Positions 16,538-25,798 are shown, counted from the first letter of the stretch. The stretch is DNA of 35,134 nt from Streptomyces europaeiscabiei (GCF_001550375.1 NZ_LRTR01000722.1:1-35134), one strand, 5' to 3'. Translations and numbers: made by a program. The notes: generated by a model from the letters alone, not told the origin.

Positions 16538-16567
16538 TTGGTCCAACAGAAGAATCCGATGGGATTC
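16538..16567. promoter_or_regulatory. Two palindromes between aldo/keto reductase and LysR genes
   Basis: TTGG-T-CCAA at 16538-16546 and GAATCC-4 nt-GGATTC at 16552-16567, both perfect. They lie 21-50 nt before the LysR start and about 80-110 nt before the reductase start, where LysR-type regulators usually bind. TACTCT at 16574-16579 is a possible LysR -10 box, 8 nt from the ATG. Confidence 0.5.
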
Positions 16568-16587
16568 AGCGCCTACTCTTCTCAGTC

Positions 16588-17493
16588 ATGGAACTCCGCC
16601 ATCTGCAGCATTTCGTCGCCGTCGCCGAGGAGGAGCACTTCACCCGGGCCGCCGAACGGCTGTTGGTCTCCCAGTCGGGTCTGTCCGCCTCCGTACGGGC
16701 CCTGGAGCGTGAGCTGCAGACGCCGCTGTTCGTGCGGACGACCCGCAGGGTGACGCTCACGCCGGCCGGGCGGGCGCTGCTGACGGAGGCGGAGCGGATC
16801 CTGGCGCAGGTGCGGTCCGCCCGTGAGGCGGTGGCCGCGGTGCAGGGTGTGCTGCGGGGCATGCTGGCGCTCGGATCGGAACAGTGCGTGGCCGGGCTGC
16901 ATGTGGCGGGGCTGCTCGCCGCGTTCCGGCGGCTCCATCCGGATGTGGAGATCTGTCTGCGGCAGGCGGGCTCGGGGGCGCTCGCGGAGGAGGTCGCGAG
17001 CGGGCGGCTCGATCTGGCGTTCGCCGTACGGACGGCTCAGGAGGACACCGACCAGCTGCGTGTCGTACCGCTGTCCAGCGAGCCGATGACCGTCCTGTGC
17101 CACCCCAGCCACCGCCTCGCGGCCGCCGGCGCCGCCGTGACCCCGGAGGAACTGGGCGGCGAGGTCTTCGTCGACTTCCACCCGGACTGGGGCCCGCGCC
17201 GCACCACCGACGCGGTCTTCGCCGCCGCGGGCGTTCGGCGGGCCGTCGCCCTGGAGGTCAACGACGTGCACAGCCTCCTGGAGCTCGTCGACGAGAACCT
17301 CGGCATCGCCGTCGTCCCACGCCACTACCGGCACAAGCGCGACTCCCTCACCGCCCTCGCCGTCAAGGGCACCGCCGAGACGGTGTACGAGACGGTCGCC
17401 CTGCTGCCGCCCCCGCAGGCGACGAGCCCGGCGGCACGCGCCCTGATGGAACTCCTCGATGCCGCGGTCGAGTGTCCTGAGGTCAATCCGTGA
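16588..17493 (+). CDS. LysR-family transcriptional regulator
   Basis: 301 residues. The N-terminal winged helix-turn-helix (about 1-60) is clear: MELRHLQHFVAVAEEEHFTR, then AAERLLVSQSGLSASVRALE. A linker helix (about 60-88) leads to the periplasmic-binding-like effector domain. No Shine-Dalgarno is seen before the ATG, so the transcript may be leaderless. It is divergent from the aldo/keto reductase and its 3' end overlaps the convergent XRE gene by 11 bp. The inducer is unknown; a reactive aldehyde or sugar phosphate is a guess from its neighbour. Confidence 0.9.
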   Translation: MELRHLQHFVAVAEEEHFTRAAERLLVSQSGLSASVRALERELQTPLFVRTTRRVTLTPAGRALLTEAERILAQVRSAREAVAAVQGVLRGMLALGSEQCVAGLHVAGLLAAFRRLHPDVEICLRQAGSGALAEEVASGRLDLAFAVRTAQEDTDQLRVVPLSSEPMTVLCHPSHRLAAAGAAVTPEELGGEVFVDFHPDWGPRRTTDAVFAAAGVRRAVALEVNDVHSLLELVDENLGIAVVPRHYRHKRDSLTALAVKGTAETVYETVALLPPPQATSPAARALMELLDAAVECPEVNP

Positions 17494-18961
17494 GGGGCGC
17501 CCACTGGTGCTGCTCGGTGGCGTACGTGTAGCGCGGCAGTCCCTTGATCCCGGTCGTGCGGAACGGGCGGCCGTTGTCGTCGATCCGGACCGTGCCGGTT
17601 CGGCCCTCGGAGGACCATTCCAGCTCCAGGTACCAGAGGCAGTCGCAGGTCTCTGTCTGCGCGCTGACCGTCAGGACCTCCGAGTCCTCGGCCGACACGC
17701 TGTACGGAAAACGCACGGCGGGCAGTGGTATGTCCAGGTCGGCGCCGTCGACCGGGCGGGCGATCGGCCGGTTCTTGTCCAGGTCGACGTCGAAGTACCG
17801 GGGGCTGACCCGTCCTCCGCAGCCCTGGTCCATCGCGTAGGCGTTGCCGTCGGCGGGAGCCGTGCGTCCGACGACGCGCACCCGCAACGCCGTCAGGACG
17901 ACGGCCGCGGACTTCCGCCCCTGCACCGTGATCTCCACGATCGTGTTCCGCCCGTGCACGGCCTGCTGGGTCGCGGCCCAGGCGCCCGCGTCCTGCGGCG
18001 TCGGCGGCGGGGGCACCTTCGTCGGCGGCTTGGCGATGACGTAGTCGTGGCCGCAGCCCAGCTTCCACAGCTGGGAGTTCGCCGTCCAGGTGAGGGGCAC
18101 CCCGGTGGCCGGGGGCCGCCGCTCCTCGGTGTCGTCGTTCTTCGTGGGGGTGCTTCCGGGCTTCGTGGGCGTGGGTGAGGGGGGGCCCGAAGGGCTCTTC
18201 GTGGTGTCCGACGACGGGGACGGGCTCGTGGGTGCGATCGACGGGCGCTGGGCTCCTGCTGTCGTACGGGAGGGCGCCGGGTCGCCGCCCTGTGCGGCGC
18301 TGTTCGTCGGAGGACGGCCGGACGGCAGGGCGGCGAGGGTGCCCAGGATGGCGATGAGCACCGCGGCGACCGCCGCACCGACGAGGGCGCGTCGGCGGCG
18401 GTTCCAAGGGCGCCGGGGCGGCGGCGGGGCCGAGAGCACCTCCGGCCGGGTCGAGGCCGAGGTCGAAAGGGACGGCTCCTGGGCCGACGACGGGCCTGGC
18501 TCGGCAGGCTCGGCGGCATCGGCAGGCTCGGTCAGCCCGGCGGGATCGGCAGGCTCGACCGGCCCGGCGGGCTCGACCGATTCGCGGGGATCCGCCGACC
18601 CGGCAGGTTGGACCGGCAGGACAGGTTCGGCCGGCTGGGCCGATTCCGTCGGCGTCGACGAACCGGACCCCGCACCACCGGGCGCTGCCCCGGGCGTACG
18701 TGTCCGCTGCCGTGCCGCCACCGCCAACAGCCACAGCCGGTGGAGTTCCAGCCGCTCCTCCCCCGTCGCCCCGCAGAGCGCGGCGAAGCGCTCGACGGGC
18801 GCGAAGTCGAGGGGGACGGTGTCCCCCGCGCAGTACCGGTGCAGCGTGGAGGTGTTCATGTTGAGACGCCGGGCCAGCTGCCCGTAGCTGCGGTCCGTGC
18901 GTTCCTTGATACGCGTGAGCGACGCCGCGAATTCCTGGACGTCGTCCCGTGCTGCCGACAC
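17483..18961 (-). CDS. XRE-type HTH protein with transmembrane helix and extracellular C-terminal domain
   Basis: 492 residues. The N-terminus (about 5-75) is a helix-turn-helix of the actinobacterial XRE kind (SYGQLARRLNMNTSTLHRYC, then AALCGATGEERLELHRLW). A Pro/Ala/Glu linker (about 90-180) contains irregular EPADPA-type repeats. One helix at about 191-213 follows a basic RRPWNRRRR stretch, and then a Pro/Ser/Thr-rich stalk. The outer domain (about 285-492) has conserved-looking cysteines (LGCGHDY, DQGCGG, TCDCLWY). Such proteins are common in Streptomyces but their roles are mostly unknown. GTG at 18961 is chosen from GGGGGAA upstream. A divergent gene for a secreted protein begins 243 nt away. 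Confidence 0.85.
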   Translation of the reverse strand: MSAARDDVQEFAASLTRIKERTDRSYGQLARRLNMNTSTLHRYCAGDTVPLDFAPVERFAALCGATGEERLELHRLWLLAVAARQRTRTPGAAPGGAGSGSSTPTESAQPAEPVLPVQPAGSADPRESVEPAGPVEPADPAGLTEPADAAEPAEPGPSSAQEPSLSTSASTRPEVLSAPPPPRRPWNRRRRALVGAAVAAVLIAILGTLAALPSGRPPTNSAAQGGDPAPSRTTAGAQRPSIAPTSPSPSSDTTKSPSGPPSPTPTKPGSTPTKNDDTEERRPPATGVPLTWTANSQLWKLGCGHDYVIAKPPTKVPPPPTPQDAGAWAATQQAVHGRNTIVEITVQGRKSAAVVLTALRVRVVGRTAPADGNAYAMDQGCGGRVSPRYFDVDLDKNRPIARPVDGADLDIPLPAVRFPYSVSAEDSEVLTVSAQTETCDCLWYLELEWSSEGRTGTVRIDDNGRPFRTTGIKGLPRYTYATEQHQWAPLTD

Positions 18962-19204
18962 TGTTCCCCCGTGTCCTACTGTCCCGGGACGGCATCCCAG
19001 GCACTCCATATATGTGCACGTCAGACGGGCCGGGATGGTTCCATGGTCGCCGATCGGGCGTCGGCCGTTGCGCCCACCCCCGGCGACGGCCGATGCTCTT
19101 GGTGTCGCACCGACCAGGGCCGGACGGACCATCCGGCGTCGGCGGCGCAGAAGCACCACACTCATCCACGTACCCGATCGGGTACTCGTTCACGGGGGAC
19201 ACCC

Positions 19205-19825
19205 ATGCCCAAGCGCACCCGAGCAAACGTGCTCACCGCACTCGTCGTCGCGGGTCTCACGGCGGGCTCCGCACTCGCCGCCGGCGCCGTACCGGCGGCC
19301 GCCGCGAAGGCGAGCAGCGCACCGAAGTTCCTTTCGGCGTCCCAGCTCCCGCCGCACCCCTCGTCCTCCTGGACGGCGGGCAAGATCGAGGACGGCGTCC
19401 CCGAGGTGTTCCAGTACTGCCTGGGCGACGCGCTCCTGGCCTACGACGCCCGGCACCGATCCTTCCGCACGGACCTGGAGACCGGCGCCAACCAGCTCAT
19501 CGTCGTCGCCGGCAACGACAGCAAGGCCAAGGCTCTCGCCACCCGGCTGAACAAGGACTTCCGGGACTGCGTGAGCGAGTCCTCCGACCCGGACGTCAAG
19601 GCCGAGTACCGGGACCTCGGGACGCTGCCCGTCGAGGAGGGCGCCCGCGTCCACGGTGTGGCCACCGTCACGTCCTGGGGGGCCATGGACATCCGGCTCC
19701 TGTCGGTGGGCCGGGACGGCCGGACCGTCACCGTCGTGGACTGGGGGCAGATGGGCGGCTTCAAGGACGCGCCGGTCAAGGCCTTCAAGAAGACGACGAC
19801 CACCGCCGTCAACAAGCTCCACTGA
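19205..19825 (+). CDS. Secreted hypothetical protein
   Basis: 206 residues with a Sec signal peptide: basic MPKRTR, hydrophobic LTALVVAGLTAGSALAAGAV, and likely cleavage at PAAAA-KA. The mature part has two cysteines about 50 residues apart (QYCLGDAL and FRDCVSES) that could form a disulfide, with Asp/Lys-rich surface segments. The layout recalls PknH-like extracellular sensor domains, but the match is weak and I would not name it. GGGGGAC lies about 7 nt before the ATG. It is divergent from the XRE/outer-domain regulator, and both proteins end outside the membrane, so a shared envelope-related role is possible. Confidence 0.75.
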   Translation: MPKRTRANVLTALVVAGLTAGSALAAGAVPAAAAKASSAPKFLSASQLPPHPSSSWTAGKIEDGVPEVFQYCLGDALLAYDARHRSFRTDLETGANQLIVVAGNDSKAKALATRLNKDFRDCVSESSDPDVKAEYRDLGTLPVEEGARVHGVATVTSWGAMDIRLLSVGRDGRTVTVVDWGQMGGFKDAPVKAFKKTTTTAVNKLH

Positions 19826-19944
19826 CCGCGGACCACCGCGAGAAGCCTTTTCCGGACTAAGAGCTCGTCCTTGGCTGTACTTCCGCAGGGCTCAGGCGGC
19901 TTCGCGGTTTCGCCCGCCGTTGCCGGTGACGGGCTGAGACGTCT

Positions 19945-21279
19945 TCATTTGTGGTCGCGCAGGAAGGTAGGGATCTCGTCGCGGGTCGGGTAGTTCGGCA
20001 GGGGTGCTGGCTTGCCCTGAAGGAACGCGGTGATGACGGCGACGGCCCGGTCGTTGTTGTCGTCGAGGCCGTTCCACATGTGGTGTCCGACTCCGGGCAT
20101 GTACTGCGTGCGCTGGATGGCGGGGTCATTGGCAAGCACGGCGGTCGCCCATTGACGGACCTGGGAGGAGCACTCGGCGATCATCAGCATCGCGGCGGTC
20201 CGGGAGCGCCTCAGTTGCGGGGCGATGGAGGGTGAGTCCTTGACTGTCTGCTGGATGCGGAGGCTGGCGGCGGGGCTGAAGGAGAAGTTCTGTGCGGTGT
20301 CCTCGGTGGGGATGCGGTGCGCGTCGCGCGCGCAGTAGGCGGATGCGGTGTCGCTGCCGAGGTCTGCGGCGGTGAACGCGTTGTCGCCTTCGGCCTGTCC
20401 GATCAGTCCGGTGTCGGGGGGGAGGAGTCCGAGTCGCATGAGGCCGAATGCCACGGCGTACCGGGGGACGTGCGTCGATCGCGGTCCGGTCGGGGCCGGC
20501 GCGAGGCTCCGTGCGGATGCTCGGCCCTTGTGCCCGGCGATGTGTGCGGTGGGGCCGTCCATGGGCCCGGGCTCGGCGACGATCGCCCGGTGCAGGCGTG
20601 CGGCGACGCCAGGGTCGGCCAGGGCTCGGGTGAGTACGACTCCGCCTCCGGAGAATCCGAGGATGTCGACCTTGCCCTTGTCTAGGCGGTCGATAAAAGC
20701 GGCGAGGTCACGGACCGACCTGGAGATCATGTACTGGTCCATGGTGAGCAGGTCGCTTCGTCCGCCACCGGCCTGTTCGTAGGCATAGACGTCGTAGCCC
20801 TGGCGGGCCAGAAGTCGCAGAAACCGGTGGTCCTGCAGCGAGACGCCGCGGACGGGTCCTCCGTGGAGGTACACGAACGGGACGGGATGCCGGGGGCCGG
20901 GGTTCGCGGGCGGGTAGTGATACACCGCGACCCGGCTGCCCGTGGCCAGGTTCCAGTGCTGCGTGGCCACGAAGGTTAGGGCGGGCGGGTACTGACGGTC
21001 CGTGGGCACGGTCGGGATGCAGACCGTCGCTGTCAACGCCGCCGCGACGATCACCGGTAGGAACGGCACGAGCCGCGTCGGCCAGGTGCGGTGCCGGCCC
21101 CGCCACAGCGCGAGGACAGTCCCGGTCCCGAGGGTCGTCAACCACGCGGCGAGCCCCGAACCTGCCCCGCCCGTGAGGGCGATCAGTGCGAGAAAGACGA
21201 CGACCAGCATGGCGATGGCGGCCAGGGCCAGCAGTAAGCGTCCGGTGAAGCGGACGAGACGTAAGACGGGCGTGGGCAC
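19945..21279 (-). CDS. Membrane-anchored alpha/beta hydrolase, proline iminopeptidase-like, with two TTA codons
   Basis: 444 residues. About three hydrophobic helices (residues 15-90) precede an alpha/beta-hydrolase domain with the oxyanion segment VYLHGGP (137-142), the nucleophile elbow GFSGG (Ser210) and a C-terminal His in GVGHHMWNG. Codons 6 and 15 are TTA, so translation should depend on the bldA leucine tRNA in Streptomyces. Base composition is a little lower in GC than in neighbours, which fits recent transfer. The GTG at 21279 has GGAGG closely upstream. It is divergent from a TetR regulator with repeated GTTTCA-type boxes between them, which suggests that the regulator represses it. 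Substrate unknown. Confidence 0.85.
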   Translation of the reverse strand: MPTPVLRLVRFTGRLLLALAAIAMLVVVFLALIALTGGAGSGLAAWLTTLGTGTVLALWRGRHRTWPTRLVPFLPVIVAAALTATVCIPTVPTDRQYPPALTFVATQHWNLATGSRVAVYHYPPANPGPRHPVPFVYLHGGPVRGVSLQDHRFLRLLARQGYDVYAYEQAGGGRSDLLTMDQYMISRSVRDLAAFIDRLDKGKVDILGFSGGGVVLTRALADPGVAARLHRAIVAEPGPMDGPTAHIAGHKGRASARSLAPAPTGPRSTHVPRYAVAFGLMRLGLLPPDTGLIGQAEGDNAFTAADLGSDTASAYCARDAHRIPTEDTAQNFSFSPAASLRIQQTVKDSPSIAPQLRRSRTAAMLMIAECSSQVRQWATAVLANDPAIQRTQYMPGVGHHMWNGLDDNNDRAVAVITAFLQGKPAPLPNYPTRDEIPTFLRDHK

Positions 21280-21294
21280 GGCGGACCTCCGATA

Positions 21295-21317
21295 GTTTCA
21301 GAACGCTGTTTCAAAAC
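21295..21317. promoter_or_regulatory. Duplicated GTTTCARAAC box, candidate TetR operator
   Basis: GTTTCAGAAC (21295-21304) and GTTTCAAAAC (21308-21317) are direct repeats 13 bp apart. The second is itself a GTTT-CA-AAAC palindrome. They lie in the 68-bp gap between divergent hydrolase and TetR genes, within 16-38 nt of the hydrolase start. Confidence 0.6.
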
Positions 21318-21347
21318 GACGTTATCAGAGGGAGTAGGCTGCTGGCC

Positions 21348-21965
21348 GTGGGTAGGCCGAGAACAAACGACGAGGCCGTCAAAGAGCGGCTTGTGGAGTG
21401 CGCGACCGAGATGCTCGCCACCCGTCCGCGGGAGTCGGTCTCGGTCCGCGCCGTGGCCGCTGCCGCCGAGGCCTCGACCACGGCGGTGTATTCCTTGTTC
21501 GGTGGCAAGGACGGGCTGATCGGTGCGGTGCGCGACAGAGCCGTCGCCGGCCTGTTCCAGGACGTGTCGGCGGTGCAGACCTCCGCGGACCCTCTCGCCG
21601 ACCTCTACGCGCTGGCCGTCGCCTACCGTCGTTGGGGGTGCGGGCACAGCCACCTGTACACGGTGCTGTTCGGTGGTGTGCAATCCTTCGACCCGTCGGG
21701 GGAGGTCGGTGCCAGTGACCCGATCCGTCCGCTCCTCGCGGCGATCGATCGCGCCTTGACGGCATCCGTCCTCGTCGGCGACGCAACGTCGATCGCCCTG
21801 TCGATCTGGGCAACCCTGCACGGGCTCGTGACTCTCGAACTGGCCGGGGCCCTCGACGCCACCACGGCCGAGGCGGCATTCCGCTCATCGATTCACGCCA
21901 CGCTGCGCGGATGGACGACCCTGGCGGTGTTCCGCAGTCTTCGCCAAGCCGAACTTGCTCGGTGA
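21348..21965 (+). CDS. TetR-family transcriptional regulator
   Basis: 205 residues. The N-terminal DNA-binding domain reads GRPRTNDEAVKERLVECATE, then SVRAVAAAAEASTTAVYSLF with GGKDGL after it, as in TetR proteins. The C-terminal ligand domain resembles the TetR_C_33/WHG type (LYALAVAYRRWGCGHSHLYT, then TLHGLVTLE). No Shine-Dalgarno is well placed, but TAGGCT lies 7 nt before the GTG, so a leaderless transcript is likely. It is divergent from the alpha/beta hydrolase and probably represses it. Confidence 0.9.
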   Translation: MGRPRTNDEAVKERLVECATEMLATRPRESVSVRAVAAAAEASTTAVYSLFGGKDGLIGAVRDRAVAGLFQDVSAVQTSADPLADLYALAVAYRRWGCGHSHLYTVLFGGVQSFDPSGEVGASDPIRPLLAAIDRALTASVLVGDATSIALSIWATLHGLVTLELAGALDATTAEAAFRSSIHATLRGWTTLAVFRSLRQAELAR

Positions 21966-22194
21966 CAGGATCAGGGCCGGTATCCGGGCTCTCCCGATCC
22001 TGGCTGAAGCAGTGGTGCGTGGTCGGTGAAGACCGGCACATGACCCGCGACCTCAAGATCTTCCACATCGGCACGAAGGGCGCCGCCGGAAGCTACGGAA
22101 TCCGCGCGGTGCGCGTCGAGGGGGGTGATCCGTCGAGGGGGGTGGTCCGTCGGGGGGCGGTGCGGGCGCGGCCCCGATGCCCGATGGTGGACGT

Positions 22195-22716
22195 ATGGAT
22201 GCGAAGGACGTTCTCATCGACGCGTACGGCCGGATCAAGGAGGGGGTCCACGCCGCCGTGGACGGGCTGTCCCCGGCGGAACTCCGCGCCCGGCCCGCCT
22301 CCGACGCCAACTCCGTCGCCTGGCTGGTGTGGCATCTCACCCGGATCCAGGACGACCATGTGGCCGATGCCTCGGGGCTCGACCAGGTCTGGCTGTCCCA
22401 GGGCTGGGAGAGGCGCTTCGGGCTGGCTCTGCCCGCCCGGGACACGGGCTACGGGCACAGCACGGCGCAGGTGGCCGAGGTGCGGGTCGACTCGGGGGAC
22501 CTGCTCACCGGCTACTTCGACGCCGTGCACGAACGGACACGCGCGTTCGTGCACGGCCTCGGTGCCGACGACCTGGACCGGATCGTGGACGAGCGGTGGA
22601 CGCCGGCCGTCACCCTCGGCGTACGCCTGGTCAGTGTCCTGGCCGACGACCTTCAGCATGTCGGCCAGGCAGCGTACGTACGAGGACTGGTTCAGCGCGC
22701 GGAGGCCGAGGCGTAG
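22195..22716 (+). CDS. DinB/DUF664-family protein (mycothiol-dependent enzyme-like)
   Basis: 173 residues forming the four-helix DinB fold. Metal ligands are suggested by [10 protein letters not shown] near residue 45 and DDLQHVGQ near residue 150. Residues such as [12 protein letters not shown] and [12 protein letters not shown] are typical of the actinobacterial DUF664 group, related to mycothiol S-transferases and maleylpyruvate isomerase. ATG at 22195 is chosen over 22177 because of the GGTGGA upstream. The 3' end overlaps the convergent adenosine deaminase gene by 25 bp. The 229 bp upstream hold no gene that I can recognise. Confidence 0.85.
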   Translation: MDAKDVLIDAYGRIKEGVHAAVDGLSPAELRARPASDANSVAWLVWHLTRIQDDHVADASGLDQVWLSQGWERRFGLALPARDTGYGHSTAQVAEVRVDSGDLLTGYFDAVHERTRAFVHGLGADDLDRIVDERWTPAVTLGVRLVSVLADDLQHVGQAAYVRGLVQRAEAEA

Positions 22717-23768
22717 CCCGGCAGGACGACGTCCTGGATGAGGGCGTTGCGCTCGTCGAACGGGATGAAGGCGCTCTTGAGGGCGTTGACGGTGACCGTG
22801 CGCAGGTCGTCGAGGGTCCAGCCGGCCTCGTCGACGAGCAGGGTCATCTCGCGGGTCATCGTGGTGCCCGAGACCAGACGGTTGTCGGTGTTGAGGGTGA
22901 CGCGGAAGCCGAGGTCCCTCAGCGCCGTGATCGGGTGATCGGCGATGGAGGTGGCCGCGCCGGTCTGCAGGTTGGAGGTGGGGCACATCTCCAGGGCGAC
23001 ACGGCGGTCACGGGCCCAGGAGGCGAGGCGGCCGAGCTTGCCGTCGACGATGTCCTCGGTGATGCGGACGCCGTGGCCGATGCGCTGGGCGCCGCAGACC
23101 TGCAGGGCCTGGTGAATGCTGGGCAGACCGTGGGCCTCGCCGGCGTGGATGGTGAACGGGACGCTCTCGCGGCGCAGGTGCTCGAAGGCGGCCAGGTGGT
23201 CGGCGGGCGGGAAGCCGTCCTCGGCGCCCGCGATGTCGAAGCCGACGACTCCGGCGTCCCGGAAGGCGACCGCCAGGTCGGCGGCCTCGCGGACCCGGTC
23301 GAACATGCGCATCCCGCACAGGATCGTGCCGACCCGGACCGGGGTGCCCTGGGCAGCCGCCTTGGCCATACCGGCGGCCAGGCCCTCCTGCACGGTCTCG
23401 ACGACCTCGCTCATCGTGAGCCCACCGCGCGTGTTCAGCTCGGGGGCGTAGCGCACCTCGCCGTAGACGACACCGTCGGCGGCCAGGTCGAGCACGTACT
23501 CCTCGGCGGTGCGCAGCAGGCCCTCACGGGTCTGCAGCACGGCGAGGGTGTGCTCGAAGGTGGCTATGTAGCGCACCAGGTCACCGGAGTTGGCTGCCTC
23601 GTAGAACCAGGCGGCGAGGGCCTCCGGGTCGGTCTCCGGGAGGGTGTGACCGGCCTCCGCCGCGAGCTCCACGAGCGTGGCGGGGCGCAGACCGCCGTCG
23701 AGGTGGTCGTGCAGGACGGCCTTGGGAAGTTGGCGGATGGTGTCGGCGTCGATGCGGGGCGCGGTCAT
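22692..23768 (-). CDS. add: Adenosine deaminase
   Basis: 358 residues, usual length. It converts adenosine or deoxyadenosine to inosine or deoxyinosine in purine salvage. The zinc and catalytic residues are present: His20 and His22 (VLHDHLDGG), His208 and Glu211 ([10 protein letters not shown]), His232 (IGHG) and Asp295 (NTDNRLVS). The ATG at 23768 has GAGGAAC upstream. A glyoxalase-fold gene lies 101 nt upstream in the same direction and may be in the same unit. The 3' end overlaps the convergent DinB-like gene by 25 bp. Confidence 0.95.
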   Translation of the reverse strand: MTAPRIDADTIRQLPKAVLHDHLDGGLRPATLVELAAEAGHTLPETDPEALAAWFYEAANSGDLVRYIATFEHTLAVLQTREGLLRTAEEYVLDLAADGVVYGEVRYAPELNTRGGLTMSEVVETVQEGLAAGMAKAAAQGTPVRVGTILCGMRMFDRVREAADLAVAFRDAGVVGFDIAGAEDGFPPADHLAAFEHLRRESVPFTIHAGEAHGLPSIHQALQVCGAQRIGHGVRITEDIVDGKLGRLASWARDRRVALEMCPTSNLQTGAATSIADHPITALRDLGFRVTLNTDNRLVSGTTMTREMTLLVDEAGWTLDDLRTVTVNALKSAFIPFDERNALIQDVVLPGYASASAR

Positions 23769-23869
23769 GGCGTTCGTTCCTCGGCTGGTGGTGCGGTGGT
23801 GGGGGTGGAGCGGGTGACCGAGTGACCCGGTCGGCGGCGGGGTGGCCCGAGCGGCTCGGGGCGGCCCGG

Positions 23870-24265
23870 TCAGTCGGTGGCGGGCTGGAGGAGATCCCAG
23901 CGGTTGCCGTACAGGTCCTCGAAGACGGCGACCGAGCCGTACGGCTCGTGGCGCGGCGCCTCCAGGAAGCTGACGCCCGCGGCGAGCATCCGGGCGTGGT
24001 CGCGGGCGAAGTCGTCGGTGTGCAGGAAGAAGCCCACTCGTCCGCCGGTCTGGTCGCCGACCCGGCCGCGCTGGGCCTCGTTCTTGGCCCTCGCGAGCAG
24101 CAGTGCGCCGCTGTGCCCGTCGCTTCCCGGTTCGACGACGACCCAGCGGCTTCCGTCGGGCCTCGGTTCGTCCTCGACGAGCCGGAAGCCGAGCGCCTCC
24201 GTGTAGAAGCGGATCGCCTCGCCGTAGTCGTGGACCACGAGGGTGACCAGGGCCATGCGTCTCAT
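23870..24265 (-). CDS. Glyoxalase/bleomycin resistance (VOC) family protein
   Basis: 131 residues with the paired beta-alpha-beta VOC fold. The first half reads [20 protein letters not shown], then [20 protein letters not shown]. The second half holds [20 protein letters not shown] and [20 protein letters not shown], then WDLLQPA. Likely metal-site residues are in VVHDY, VEPG, FLHT and VFEDLYG. The substrate is unknown; this subgroup is common next to housekeeping genes and is usually annotated only by fold. ATG at 24265 is preferred with AGAGG upstream. Confidence 0.88.
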   Translation of the reverse strand: MRRMALVTLVVHDYGEAIRFYTEALGFRLVEDEPRPDGSRWVVVEPGSDGHSGALLLARAKNEAQRGRVGDQTGGRVGFFLHTDDFARDHARMLAAGVSFLEAPRHEPYGSVAVFEDLYGNRWDLLQPATD

Positions 24266-24460
24266 CGGGGCCTCTCGGGTGGGCGCGAACCGCGCGGAGA
24301 TCGGACGAAGCTCGCACGGAGATCGAGTGGTGATCGTCCGAGAGTCGCTCGGGGTTCCCGGGAGGTTATACGTAACACGCACCGGACGGCAACTAGCATT
24401 TTCTCCGTACGACGCTCGGGGGTCGCGTCCATGGCGGGCGGGGTGCCCCGCGGCACGGTT

Positions 24461-24487
24461 GAGGCCCCCTGCCGTGCAGGGGGCCTC
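24461..24487 (-). terminator. Strong hairpin terminator downstream of the 24515-25750 gene
   Basis: Perfect 12-bp arms GAGGCCCCCTGC and GCAGGGGGCCTC with a 3-nt loop. It starts 28 nt after the stop of the leftward gene and lies before the glyoxalase-fold gene, separating the two units. No long U-tract, as is normal in Streptomyces. Confidence 0.85.
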
Positions 24488-24514
24488 AGGACTCGGGAGG
24501 GCCGAAGCCCGCGA

Positions 24515-25750
24515 TCACTCGCCCGGCGACGCCTTGCGGAGAGCGGCGATGCAGGTGTTGAGGGCCTGCTGGAGGTCCTCAAGGCGCTGCAGCATGTCGT
24601 CCTCGTAGATGGCGTCGAGGTCGACGGCGTCGTCGAGCGTCAGCTCCTCGAAGACCTTCGTCGCCTTCTGGAGACTGCTGTAGAACTTCGTCCGGCGCTC
24701 CTGGACCCTCAGCTCCGGGTCCGCCTCGACGGTCTGGACGACGAGTTCCTTGACGGTGTCGTACGCCTCCGTCGCCCACTCGCCGGTGTCCTCGTCGCCG
24801 TCCAGCTCGTCGATGAGGGACAGATGCCGCTCGGCTTCGGCGCGCAGCTCCGCGGTGGCGTCGATCACCTGGCCGGCCGGGGTCTTGACCTGTCCGTTCT
24901 CCACGATCTGCCGGACGTACCCGATACGGCTCGCGGCCTGGGTCTCGTTCGCGACGGCCTTCTTCAGTTCGTCGGTGCGGGCGATGTCACGGGCCAGTTC
25001 CGTCTGCAGGGAGGGGTCCTCCTTGAGACGGTCGAGGAGAGCGGTGCGGGCCGCCTGCGCGGTGGACGGGTCGCCGAGGATCGCGGCGCGCAGCGCGGTC
25101 GGGTTCTCGGCGACCTCCAGCGCCTTGGTCGGGCGGATGCCCTCGGCCTCGGCGGCCGCCGTGATCGCGGTGCCGCGGTCGGAGGTCGCGCCGGACCGGG
25201 AGCTGTAGTACGTCAACCACACGTCCGAGTCCGGGAGATCGATCTCCTCGCCCGGGGCCAGCGCCTCGAAGTGCGGGACCATGCCGTCGTCGGCCGCCTT
25301 GTCCCACGCCTTGTAGTACCGCATGACCCGCTCCGGCGAGCACCCGGCGAGTTCGGCGAACCGCTTCGCCGACACCTTCGGCGTCTCGCCCGCCGTCTCC
25401 CCGCCGGGCCGCACGCTCCGCGCCACCTTCAGCGCGAACGCCCAGCCGCCGGTGCGCGCGTACACCCCGAACTCGCGTGCGTCGCGGGCGACTTGCTCGT
25501 CCACGAGGTCGACGAGGGTGTCGTCGCCGGGCGCGTCGGCGGCGGGCTCCCGCACCGGAGCCTCCTCGCCGGACGGCTGCGCCGGCACCTCGGCACCGGG
25601 CGCGTCCTCAGGGGTCTGTTCCTCGGCCGCGACGGGCTCGACCCAGAAGCCCTCGTCCTGTGTCGGGATTCCCCCGGTGGCCTCCGGTGCGGCGGGCGTC
25701 TCGTCGGCGGGCGGTACGTCCGATGCGGAGTGGGCGGTGGCTACGCTCAC
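24515..25750 (-). CDS. Actinobacterial hypothetical protein with a likely HTH segment
   Basis: 411 residues, acidic. The first 75 residues are Pro/Ala/Glu-rich and likely disordered. Residues about 126-150 (VSAKRFAELAGCSPERVMRY, then YKAWDKA) look like a helix-turn-helix, followed by a mostly helical and charged remainder. No signal peptide or membrane helix is seen. Several plasmid and chromosomal actinobacterial proteins of this type are annotated only as hypothetical, and I do not assign a function. The GTG at 25750 has GGGAGAG upstream. It has its own terminator at 24461-24487 and lies 48 nt after the second aldo/keto reductase gene, so it may be co-transcribed with it. Confidence 0.75.
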   Translation of the reverse strand: MSVATAHSASDVPPADETPAAPEATGGIPTQDEGFWVEPVAAEEQTPEDAPGAEVPAQPSGEEAPVREPAADAPGDDTLVDLVDEQVARDAREFGVYARTGGWAFALKVARSVRPGGETAGETPKVSAKRFAELAGCSPERVMRYYKAWDKAADDGMVPHFEALAPGEEIDLPDSDVWLTYYSSRSGATSDRGTAITAAAEAEGIRPTKALEVAENPTALRAAILGDPSTAQAARTALLDRLKEDPSLQTELARDIARTDELKKAVANETQAASRIGYVRQIVENGQVKTPAGQVIDATAELRAEAERHLSLIDELDGDEDTGEWATEAYDTVKELVVQTVEADPELRVQERRTKFYSSLQKATKVFEELTLDDAVDLDAIYEDDMLQRLEDLQQALNTCIAALRKASPGE

Positions 25751-25798
25751 GAGTGACTCTCCCGAGTGGTGACGAACGGCAGGGGCGGAACAGGCAGC

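Noticed and set aside
21966..22194. Possible transposase or gene remnant before the DinB-like gene
   Set aside because: Short open pieces in several frames, but none gives a recognisable family or ends in inverted repeats.
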